DNA from: Lachnospiraceae bacterium
GTDB taxonomy: Bacteria; Bacillota; Clostridia; Lachnospirales; Lachnospiraceae
Reading direction: 5' to 3'
Assembly: GCA_022791755.1 (NCBI GenBank)
Contig: JAAVZR010000009.1
Location: forward strand, 1-64,000
Length of the DNA stretch: 64,000 bases
Of the stretch, positions 27,355 through 35,232 are shown piece after piece (the stretch's first letter is position 1; each line of letters begins with the position of its first letter). The translations under genes and the position numbers were made by a program. The notes below the pieces were generated by a model. That model was not told the DNA's origin. It ran no database searches and was given only the letters and a program-made list of their open reading frames with translations.

Positions 27355-29198
27355 TGACAGGATTGATATGCGATGACCTGGAGTGTATCATGGCGGAGGA
27401 ACGGCTCATATCGGAGGCGTGGAGCGGAGGAAGACAGCTGTATCAGTACGACAGCACCGCTCCGTCTCTGACGGTCGCGGCCCCGGCCGGTACGGCTGAG
27501 AATGCTCCCTCATACTGGACCTCCGGCGCTGCCTATCGGGTACAGGGCAGCGTAACCGATGCGGACAGCGGTGCGGCGGCAGTGTATGTGAATGGGAAGG
27601 AGGCGGTGGTAAGCGGCAGCAGCTGGTACGGAGATATCACGCTGACGGCGGATACGACGGTGGCAGTACAGGTATATGCGGTGGACAAGGCGGGAAACCG
27701 GACGGGGACGATTACCCGATATGTCCGTTACGACAGTATGGCTCCTGCGGTGTCTCTTACGGCCCCAGCGGCAGACTCGTATATATCGGGAACCAGCGTC
27801 ACCGTCACAGGTACGGCGTCCGATGCCGGAGGGATCCGGTCTCTGACGGTGAACGGGACCGCTGTGGCTGTGGCGGCAAACGGCGCTTTCAGCATATCGG
27901 TGGCTCTGACGGCCAATGTCTGGAATACGGTCACGGTGGCGGCCACGGACTATGCCGGACGCAGTACCACGGTCGCCAGAAGGATATACAGCGATACGGT
28001 GAACCCGGCGGTGTCCTTTACGGCTCCTGCGGCAGATTCCTATACCTCTGCCGCCTCGGTGACGGCCTCCGGCACGGCCACGGACGCTGCGGGAATCCGG
28101 AGTGTGACGGTAAACGGGACGGCAGTGACCGTGGCAGCCAACGGCGCGTGGAGCAGATCGGTCTCTCTGACGGCCAATGCCTGGAATACGATCACGGTGA
28201 CAGCCACGGACAGAACCGGGAGGACGACTACCGTCACCAGGAGGGTGTACTGCGACATGACGAATCCAACCCTGGCAGTGAGCGCGCCTGCCGGCACGTC
28301 GGCCGGCGCTCCCACGTACTATCAGAGCGATGCCGCGGTCAGCTATACGGTGAGCGGCACGGCGTCCGATGCCACGGGGATCCGGAGCGTGACCGTAAAC
28401 GGAGCGGCGGCCTCGGTGAGCGGATCAAGCTGGAGTAAGGCCCTGTCTCTGGCGACGAATACGACGCATACGATTACAGTGGTGGCGACGGACGGAGCAG
28501 GCAGGACCAGCACGGTGGTACGGTATCTGCGGGTGGAGGCGTGGTATCAGTATGCGGCCAGAGTGGCTGGGACGACAGTGCAGGCCAGTCTGGACGCAAC
28601 ACTTAAAAATAGCGCAGTATGTAATGCCATTGCTGGTTATGCGACGGCATATGATATAATGAAAAGCCACTATTCTTCCAGCATGGCATCCTATATTGGA
28701 AGCTATTACTCCGCCGGTCTTAACCTCTTAAATTATCGCTGCCACTTAAAAACGTATTTGTTTAAGGATGGTGCAGATACAGGAGCTGTTTCCTACTCTA
28801 TTTCTACCATTGGTTCTGAAAACGGCAACTGGGTTGCTCGCAGGGAAAACAACGCATATTTATATGTTTATGTATCGGCAGGTATGTACTTAAAAATGGC
28901 ATACATAAACTTTATTGGATGGAATCGGATCGGCATACGGGCCAAGAGAAAACAATATGATTATGACAGCATTGCCGGGTTTATGGGTTTGAGTACCGAT
29001 ACAATATGCGATTTTAATAGTGACAACACTACATTTAAAGTTGCCAGGGTTACTTTTGATGCGTATAGGGATCCTGAATGGACTTATCTGGGCCTCTCTG
29101 CCTATCAAGGCTCTTATTATTTAAAGTTTGGATCGGTTTTGGGCTTTGGAGCCAACCAGCCAAGAGATTGCTATATCTATGATGTGATCATAGAATAA
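27354..29198 (+). CDS. Tail fibre/adhesin-like protein with tandem Ig-like repeats and a variable C-terminal domain
   Basis: Ig-like units (SVTVNGTAVTVAANGAWSRSVSLTANAWNTITVTATDRTGRTTTVTRRVY) between tail and lysis genes; the C-terminal ~215 aa differ in composition and lie in AT-richer DNA. Confidence 0.8.
   Translation: MTGLICDDLECIMAEERLISEAWSGGRQLYQYDSTAPSLTVAAPAGTAENAPSYWTSGAAYRVQGSVTDADSGAAAVYVNGKEAVVSGSSWYGDITLTADTTVAVQVYAVDKAGNRTGTITRYVRYDSMAPAVSLTAPAADSYISGTSVTVTGTASDAGGIRSLTVNGTAVAVAANGAFSISVALTANVWNTVTVAATDYAGRSTTVARRIYSDTVNPAVSFTAPAADSYTSAASVTASGTATDAAGIRSVTVNGTAVTVAANGAWSRSVSLTANAWNTITVTATDRTGRTTTVTRRVYCDMTNPTLAVSAPAGTSAGAPTYYQSDAAVSYTVSGTASDATGIRSVTVNGAAASVSGSSWSKALSLATNTTHTITVVATDGAGRTSTVVRYLRVEAWYQYAARVAGTTVQASLDATLKNSAVCNAIAGYATAYDIMKSHYSSSMASYIGSYYSAGLNLLNYRCHLKTYLFKDGADTGAVSYSISTIGSENGNWVARRENNAYLYVYVSAGMYLKMAYINFIGWNRIGIRAKRKQYDYDSIAGFMGLSTDTICDFNSDNTTFKVARVTFDAYRDPEWTYLGLSAYQGSYYLKFGSVLGFGANQPRDCYIYDVIIE
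27460..28540 (+). repeat. Four tandem Ig-like domain-encoding units (~260-nt period)
   Basis: Repeated starts near 27460, 27742, 28006 and 28267, with similar nucleotide text (ccggcggtgtcctttacggctcctgcggcagattcctat / cctgcggtgtctcttacggccccagcggcagactcgtat). Confidence 0.8.
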
Positions 29199-29450
29199 CT
29201 ACTGCAAATATATCTTCGTAATGTTATAGGCATTGCCGCCCCTCCAGTCGTTTACCCTGACATACGCATCGCTGGTAAGCGATGCGGTAGTTGCTGGTCT
29301 TGGAAGTGTGGGCTTTCGACGTTTCTGTCGGGGGACTACGCTGCCCTGGTTGAGGGGCAGCGGCTCCGAGACGTGCAGGCTGGCGCGCAGTTGCTCCACC
29401 TCATCGTCGGTAAGCGGGTGCTTCTTCCGGGTGTCCTTGCGACGTCGCAA
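29199..29450 (-). CDS. Antisense fragment resembling a tail-fibre C-terminus
   Basis: Convergent with the fibre gene; ends ...TASLTSDAYVRVNDWRGGNAYNITKIYLQ, reminiscent of fibre/receptor-binding C-termini. TTG start within a perfect palindrome. Confidence 0.35.
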   Translation of the reverse strand: MRRRKDTRKKHPLTDDEVEQLRASLHVSEPLPLNQGSVVPRQKRRKPTLPRPATTASLTSDAYVRVNDWRGGNAYNITKIYLQ

Positions 29451-29583
29451 GAGAAAAGGAGAAGAATAGGATCTTTACCAGAGCGGGCCCAGAAAGGTCT
29501 TTTAGTGTGCCAAAAATATAAATCGATTTGGCTATGGGTACAAATAACCGAACTGTGAGAAAATAAATAGGAGTCAGGATGAT

Positions 29584-29844
29584 ATGTATGAAGCACTTAT
29601 TACAGGATCTGTAGCTATTTTAGTTTGCATGATTAATAATCTTTTTCAGAAACATGTAGTCAGAAAGCAAAATGATAAAACGATTTCGCTGGTTGCGTAT
29701 CGTATAGAACAACTTGAAAATAAAGTACAGGCTCATAACAATCTCATAGAAAGAATATATCGTTTAGAAGAGCGAACCGAAATTCAAGAAGAGAAAATTA
29801 AATCGGCAAATCATAGAATCGCAAATTTGGAGAAAGGGGATTGA
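29584..29844 (+). CDS. XhlA/holin-associated small protein
   Basis: N-terminal TM segment (ITGSVAILVCMINNLF) then coiled coil (LEERTEIQEEKIKSANHRIANLEKG); immediately before the holin. Confidence 0.55.
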   Translation: MYEALITGSVAILVCMINNLFQKHVVRKQNDKTISLVAYRIEQLENKVQAHNNLIERIYRLEERTEIQEEKIKSANHRIANLEKGD

Positions 29845-29846
29845 GA

Positions 29847-30074
29847 ATGAACGAAAGATATTGGACTATTTGGGTTAAGGCAGCGGGAGTAAGGGCAGTA
29901 AAAACGATAGCCCAGACAGCTGTTGCCACAATAGGTACAGCTGGCATACTGAGTGTGGTAGATGTACGGACCGTATTGTCTGCATCCATATTATCCGGTA
30001 TTTTGTCTTTGCTTACATCGCTGGCAGGGCTGCCGGAGGTAAAAATAAAATCAGGAGGCGGATATGAAGGGTAA
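29847..30074 (+). CDS. Phage holin
   Basis: MNERYWTIWVKAAGVRAVKTIAQTAVATIGTAGILSVVDVRTVLSASILSGILSLLTSLAGLPEV; small hydrophobic r1t-type holin overlapping the amidase gene. Confidence 0.85.
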   Translation: MNERYWTIWVKAAGVRAVKTIAQTAVATIGTAGILSVVDVRTVLSASILSGILSLLTSLAGLPEVKIKSGGGYEG

Positions 30075-30963
30075 GATGAAAATCGCAATGGACGCCGGTC
30101 ATGGCCTGCACACAGCCGGCCGGCGCTGCCTTCCCTCTCTGGATCCGGCCCAGACCAGGGAATGGAAGCTGAATTCGCGGATTATGGACAGGCTCCAGGA
30201 AGCCTTGCAGGGATACGACTGTGAGGTTCTGCGGGTCGATGATATTACCGGAGTCCGGGATGTGGGCCTTAGTGACAGAGTGACTGCGGCTAACGATTTC
30301 GGCGCGGATCTGTACCTGAGCATGCATCACAATGCCGGTGTCGGGGGAAAAAGCGGCGGGGGAACCGTGGTCTATCACGCCAGCGATATTCCTGCCCATG
30401 TCTCCCTGGCACAGAGGCTGTACCAGCATATCGTGGCAGAGACGGGACTTATGGGCAATCGCAGCAGCAAGGTGGTAAAGAAAGCATATTATGTTCTGGC
30501 TAACACGAACATGCCAAGTTATCTGGTGGAGAACGGTTTTATGGACAGTCTGGCAGATACGCCTGTCATTATCACGGAAGCTCACGCACAAAAGACAGTT
30601 CGTGGTATCATAACCTGGCTGGAACAGGATTGCGGTCTGAGGCATCTGGCTGAGAGCGAGGATTCCGGGCAGCAGGAAACGCCCTCGAAAGAAGAGTCGC
30701 CGGATGGCGGCGAAGGTACGGATCCGACGGATTTATCCCCGGGAGCAGCGGTCATTGTCAACGGAATCATCTATGGTACAGGCAGCGGCAAGGGCTGCGG
30801 AATCGCGAAAAACCATGACCGGATGTATATCACCGGTTACGCCGGAGAACGTTATCCCTATTGCTGGGGAGTGGCAAAGACAGCAGGCGGAATCCGACAG
30901 GGATGGGCCCGGGCAGAGGATCTGAAGCTTGCGACGGAGTCGGCCGGGATGAGGAGACTATAA
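30064..30963 (+). CDS. N-acetylmuramoyl-L-alanine amidase (Amidase_3) endolysin, 0-frame part
   Basis: MKIAMDAGHGLHTAGRR...LSMHHNAGVGGKSGGGTVVYH...YLVENGFMDSLADTPVI; C-terminal SH3-like region ...YCWGVAKTAGGIRQGWARAEDLKLA. Confidence 0.92.
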   Translation: MKGKMKIAMDAGHGLHTAGRRCLPSLDPAQTREWKLNSRIMDRLQEALQGYDCEVLRVDDITGVRDVGLSDRVTAANDFGADLYLSMHHNAGVGGKSGGGTVVYHASDIPAHVSLAQRLYQHIVAETGLMGNRSSKVVKKAYYVLANTNMPSYLVENGFMDSLADTPVIITEAHAQKTVRGIITWLEQDCGLRHLAESEDSGQQETPSKEESPDGGEGTDPTDLSPGAAVIVNGIIYGTGSGKGCGIAKNHDRMYITGYAGERYPYCWGVAKTAGGIRQGWARAEDLKLATESAGMRRL

Positions 30964-31190
30964 AGGATTATCCGGAATGGGCGGCGATCTGTAACGAGAG
31001 GAACGTTAATGTGCGTATCGGTCCGGGGACGGAAAATGCTGTTTTGACAGCCTGGCCGAAGCTGGGACCCGGCAATGAGGTGGATGTGACCGGTGAGAAG
31101 AGGGCGCCGAATGGTAAGCTGTGGTACCGGATACGGATTGCCGGGATCCATACCGGTTGGGTGTATGGAGGATTTCTGGACAGGAGATGA
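30861..31190 (+). CDS. Bacterial SH3 domain fragment in the -1 frame of the endolysin
   Basis: CNERNVNVRIGPGTENAVLTAWPKLGPGNEVDVTGEKRAPNGKLWYRIRIAGIHTGWVYGGFLDRR is a typical SH3b domain. No convincing independent start upstream of it. Confidence 0.7.
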   Translation: MLGSGKDSRRNPTGMGPGRGSEACDGVGRDEETIKDYPEWAAICNERNVNVRIGPGTENAVLTAWPKLGPGNEVDVTGEKRAPNGKLWYRIRIAGIHTGWVYGGFLDRR

Positions 31191-31388
31191 GATTTTATAA
31201 TGGGATTGGGCTGGCAGAGAGGAATTCTGTCAGCCGTTTTTTTAAAACCTATTGCTTTTTTTTGCGATTCTGCGTATAATAGCTAAAGATTCAGGGGAAC
31301 TTGAATAGATAAAATTTTAAAATTTATAAAAATAATAAATATTGTAATATCTTAGAATACCCTTGCAGCCTGGGCACCTGGGTTTTCC

Positions 31389-31397
31389 TGATATAAT
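31389..31397 (+). promoter_or_regulatory. Putative extended -10 promoter of the capsule operon
   Basis: TGATATAAT (TGnTATAAT) upstream of the leader; no strong -35 at standard spacing. Confidence 0.45.
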
Positions 31398-31449
31398 ATA
31401 ATGAAAATCAAAGCATTCCATCGGATCGTATGTTTCTTAGTAGAGAGCA

Positions 31450-31513
31450 GCCATCCGTAAGCTTTATATAGATTGCCATGGTCATGACGACATATTTCGT
31501 GAGCGTGGATGGC
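31450..31513 (+). promoter_or_regulatory. Leader RNA structure (GCCATCC ... GGATGGC stem) upstream of loaP
   Basis: 7-bp outer stem 31450-31456/31507-31513, just before a terminator-like hairpin. Confidence 0.45.
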
Positions 31514-31517
31514 GAAG

Positions 31518-31542
31518 CATACCCTTACAGGGTTCTTTTTTT
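31518..31542 (+). terminator. Leader terminator/attenuator
   Basis: acccttacagggttcttttttt: short stem ACCCT/AGGGT followed by TTTTTTT, upstream of the first capsule gene. Confidence 0.55.
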
Positions 31543-31620
31543 ATACCTTTTTGGAGAACGTATTTTGAAAGCGTATTCAGATAGTATCCTTTTTCAGAAC
31601 AGATTATAGGAGGAGAGGAT

Positions 31621-32163
31621 TTGTATTATGTAATTCAGGTGGCACCAGGAATGGAAGAGCGGACGGAAACTTGGATTCGAAACAAAGTAAAGCATGACGT
31701 ATATGATTGTTGTTTTCACCCGGTACGCCACAGGAGGAAAAAGTTTCATGGGGAATGGAAGGATCTGTATGAAAAGCTTCTGCCGGGGTATGTGTTTATT
31801 GTAAGCGATTTGATTCACGAATTATATCAGGAATTGGGACAAGTTCCTGCATTTACTAAAATACTGGGTAAAGAGGGAGATTATTTTACATCTCTTCATG
31901 AAAATGAGGTGGACTGGCTGGGAAGGATTATGGTTCCGGGCCTGTCTGACGAGGGGTATGCTGAAATAGGATTATCAAAGATAATTGTAACAAAGCAGAA
32001 TACGATAGAGATTTTATCGGGGCCTCTGCAAAATCTCAAAGACAGGATACGGAAGATCAATCTGCACAAACGGATCGCAGAGGTGGAAGTAGACTTTATG
32101 GGAAGGAAAAAGATAGTCTATTTGGGAATTGAGTTGGTTAAGACGGGGGAAGACCTTGAATAG
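31621..32163 (+). CDS. loaP: LoaP-like NusG-family antiterminator
   Basis: MYYVIQVAPGMEERTETWIRNKV...FHGEWKDLYEKLLPGYVFIVSDLIHELYQELGQVPAFTKILG: NusG-NGN-like domain plus KOW-like C-terminus; TTG start with aggagg RBS; first gene of the polysaccharide operon. Confidence 0.85.
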   Translation: MYYVIQVAPGMEERTETWIRNKVKHDVYDCCFHPVRHRRKKFHGEWKDLYEKLLPGYVFIVSDLIHELYQELGQVPAFTKILGKEGDYFTSLHENEVDWLGRIMVPGLSDEGYAEIGLSKIIVTKQNTIEILSGPLQNLKDRIRKINLHKRIAEVEVDFMGRKKIVYLGIELVKTGEDLE

Positions 32164-32178
32164 GAGGGAGGATCTTAA

Positions 32179-33120
32179 GTGAAAAAACTTGCAGTTACAG
32201 GAATCACCGGAAAAAGCGGATTATTTTTTCTTTCTGAGGTATTGAAGAATGAAGGGATTTTTTTAGACAGATGGAAAGAAATACGTTTTTCATCGAGAGA
32301 ATGTGAAAAAGCAGAGAAGATTAAGAGCCGTGTAAAAAAATCTGAGATAACCTTCAGGCCGTTTATCGGAGATACGACAGACAGCGTATTTTGTGAAAAA
32401 TTATGTGCCGGCTGTGATACATTGCTTCATATTGCCGGAATACACAGCAGTCGAATTATGGTTGAGGCAGCGATTAAAGCAGGGGTTAAGAGGATGATTC
32501 TGGTCCATACGACAGGAATTTATTCAAAATATAAAGCGGCCGGAGAAGAGTACCGGGAAACGGATAAAATTGTTTACCGGCTTTGTGCAGAGAACCAGAT
32601 TATATTGAGTATCCTTCGTCCTACGATGATTTACGGGACCTTGAATGACGGAAACGTATCGGTATTTATACGTATGATTGATAAGCTTCCCGTTATGCCT
32701 ACAGTCAATGGAGGAAGATACGAATTACAGCCGGTACACTGCCGGGATTTGGGAGCGGCTTATTTTAGAGTGCTAATGAATGAAGAAGTTTGCAGTGGTA
32801 ATGATTATATTCTTTCGGGCGGTGAACCGATTGAATTGCGCAGAATGTTTGAAGAAATTGCACAGAACCTTGAAAAGAAAAAGCATTTTATCAGCTGTCC
32901 CTATCCGATTGCGTATGCAGGCGCTTGGTTTATATATATGTTGACGTTGGGAAAGAAGGATTACCGGGAAAAGGTACAGAGACTTGTGGAGCCTAGAATA
33001 TATGGTCATGAAAAAGCGACGCAGGATTTCGGATATGCCCCCAGAACATTTCAGGAGGGTATCATAGATGAAGTAAGAATGTATACGCGGCAAAAGGAGC
33101 GGAGCTGCCAGAAAAAATAA
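32179..33120 (+). CDS. NAD-dependent epimerase/dehydratase (SDR) family protein
   Basis: KKLAVTGITGKSGLFFLSEVL Rossmann motif; LRPTMIYGTLNDGNVSVFIRMIDKLP. Confidence 0.85.
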   Translation: MKKLAVTGITGKSGLFFLSEVLKNEGIFLDRWKEIRFSSRECEKAEKIKSRVKKSEITFRPFIGDTTDSVFCEKLCAGCDTLLHIAGIHSSRIMVEAAIKAGVKRMILVHTTGIYSKYKAAGEEYRETDKIVYRLCAENQIILSILRPTMIYGTLNDGNVSVFIRMIDKLPVMPTVNGGRYELQPVHCRDLGAAYFRVLMNEEVCSGNDYILSGGEPIELRRMFEEIAQNLEKKKHFISCPYPIAYAGAWFIYMLTLGKKDYREKVQRLVEPRIYGHEKATQDFGYAPRTFQEGIIDEVRMYTRQKERSCQKK

Positions 33121-33151
33121 AAGCATATGTGGATTATTGCGGAGAACAGGG

Positions 33152-35227
33152 ATGAGAAAATCTAAAAAAGCAAAAATACTTACGGGATGTATAGCCTTTT
33201 TCGGCGGCGTATTTGCTTTGCTGTATTATGTTGCGAAGAGAGATCCGGAGAATTTTGATAATAATAAAAAAAAAGTTTCTCAGGAGCCGTCAAAAACAGA
33301 ACGGTCATACAAATATGATTTCCAGCCTACTATATATGAAGGAACAGTGAAGCCTTTTATTGATAAAACGCTTTCCTTTATGGGACTGATACTTTTAGCT
33401 CCGCTGTACCTTATTATTGCAGCGGCGGTGTATGCGGATGACCCGGGTCCTGTTTTCTTCAGGCAGAAGCGAGTGGGAAAAGATAAAACATTTTTCTTTT
33501 TGCATAAATTCCGGACCATGAAACTTTCTACACCTCATGATGTTCCCACACATCAGCTGTCGGATCCGGATCAGTATATTACAAAGGTGGGAAGAATATT
33601 ACGAAAATACAGTCTGGATGAACTTCCGCAGATCTGGGATATTTTTCGGGGACGTATGAGTATTATCGGACCGCGGCCGGCCCTGTGGAATCAGAACGAC
33701 CTGATAAAGGAGCGTGAAAAATACGGCGCAAACAGCGTTATGCCGGGACTGACCGGATGGGCGCAGATCAATGGGAGAGATGAACTGGAGATACCGGTCA
33801 AAGCCGGATTAGATGGAGAATATGTAAAACATTTGAAGCAGGGCGGATGGAGCGCCTTGTTTTTTGATGTGAAATGTTTTCTGGGCACAATTACTTCGGC
33901 GTTAAAAGGAGAAGGCGTTGTCGAAGGAGGAACAGGGGAGCTGCATAAAAATGCGGAAGAAAACGATCGGAGAATCGTTAACGAAAATACGGATGGCGTG
34001 TTAGGAAGTGAAGCTGTAAAAGATGCCAAAAATAATATATTAGTAATCTGTCAATATTATTATCCTGAAAATTTTCAGATAACGCCAATTTGTGAACATC
34101 TTGCGAGGGACGGTTATCGTGTTACCGTATTAACCGGTTTGCCTAATTATCCAGACGGTGTGATTCCAAAAGAATATAGAAAAGGTCACAGAGACGAGTA
34201 TATTAACGGCGTCCATGTGATTCGCACCTATGAGATTCCCCGTGGAAAGGGCGCTGTAAAGTTAGGATTTAATTATCTTAGTTATTCCCTGACATCATAT
34301 AAAAAAGTTTTGGAACTTAATGATAAATTTGACCTGGTATTTGTTTACCAGTTGTCTCCTGTTTTAATGGGATTACCAGGTTTACGATACGCAAGGAAAT
34401 ATAAAAAGCCTTTATTCTTGTATTGCTGCGATCTTTGGCCGGAGTCTATGAAAATGTATATAAAGAATGAGAATAATCCGGTGTTTAAGATAGTTAAAAC
34501 AATAAGCAGGAAAATTTATACATCAGCAGATTTGCTGGCGGTACAGTCAAGGAGTTTTTCTTCCTATTTAAGAGATACACATGGTATCCCAGATGAAAGA
34601 TTTGTTTATATGCCGGCCTTTGCTGATGAAACATATCTGGAAATGGATTTTTCTACGGAAGATGAAGTCACGGATTTTGTATTTCTTGGGAATCTTGGTA
34701 TTGCTCAGAACCTGCTTGCCGTATTGGACGCGGTAAATAAAATCAAAAATGTGCCGGGGTTCAGGGTTCATTTCGTGGGTGAGGGTACATGTCTGAATGA
34801 GATGAAAGAGTATGCGGCTAAAAATGATTTGAAAGATATCGTTAAGTTTTATGGCAGACGTCCCATAGAAGAGATGCCTGGATATTATAAGCTGGCAGAT
34901 GTATGCCTGGTTTCTTTGAAAGCGGATAACGCCACCGGACTGACATTGCCGTCAAAGGTTCAAGGCTATATGGCAGCAGGAAAGCCTATTATCGGTATGA
35001 TTGATGGATCGGCGAGAAAGGTAATCCATGATTCAAATTGCGGCATTTGTGTGTCAGCTGATGATATTGATGGGTTTGCAGAAGTAATGAAACAATTTAT
35101 TGAAAATAAAGAAAAATATACGGAGTATGGGGAGAACGGAAGAAATTATTTTAAAGAAAATTTTTGCGAGGATGTTTTTATGAACAGACTTGAGCAGAGT
35201 TTCAAAATATTATTAGGGGAGAACTAA
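33152..35227 (+). CDS. Fusion protein: initiating sugar-1-phosphate transferase plus GT4 glycosyltransferase
   Basis: N-terminal PGT (KPFIDKTLSFMGLILLAPLYLIIAAAVYADDPGPVFFRQKRVGK...SLDELPQIWDIFRGRMSIIGPRPALWNQ) and C-terminal GT-B (NNILVICQYYYPENFQITPICEHLARDGYRVTVLTGLPNYP...) in one uninterrupted ORF. Confidence 0.88.
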   Translation: MRKSKKAKILTGCIAFFGGVFALLYYVAKRDPENFDNNKKKVSQEPSKTERSYKYDFQPTIYEGTVKPFIDKTLSFMGLILLAPLYLIIAAAVYADDPGPVFFRQKRVGKDKTFFFLHKFRTMKLSTPHDVPTHQLSDPDQYITKVGRILRKYSLDELPQIWDIFRGRMSIIGPRPALWNQNDLIKEREKYGANSVMPGLTGWAQINGRDELEIPVKAGLDGEYVKHLKQGGWSALFFDVKCFLGTITSALKGEGVVEGGTGELHKNAEENDRRIVNENTDGVLGSEAVKDAKNNILVICQYYYPENFQITPICEHLARDGYRVTVLTGLPNYPDGVIPKEYRKGHRDEYINGVHVIRTYEIPRGKGAVKLGFNYLSYSLTSYKKVLELNDKFDLVFVYQLSPVLMGLPGLRYARKYKKPLFLYCCDLWPESMKMYIKNENNPVFKIVKTISRKIYTSADLLAVQSRSFSSYLRDTHGIPDERFVYMPAFADETYLEMDFSTEDEVTDFVFLGNLGIAQNLLAVLDAVNKIKNVPGFRVHFVGEGTCLNEMKEYAAKNDLKDIVKFYGRRPIEEMPGYYKLADVCLVSLKADNATGLTLPSKVQGYMAAGKPIIGMIDGSARKVIHDSNCGICVSADDIDGFAEVMKQFIENKEKYTEYGENGRNYFKENFCEDVFMNRLEQSFKILLGEN

Positions 35228-35232
35228 ATAAA

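Noticed and set aside
28540-29600. Diversity-generating retroelement at the fibre gene
   Set aside because: No reverse transcriptase gene and no template/variable repeat pair seen in the window.
18202-31190. Complete prophage or contractile (R-type/eCIS) system
   Set aside because: No head, packaging, replication or integrase genes, and no sheath, baseplate spike or AAA ATPase expected for contractile systems.
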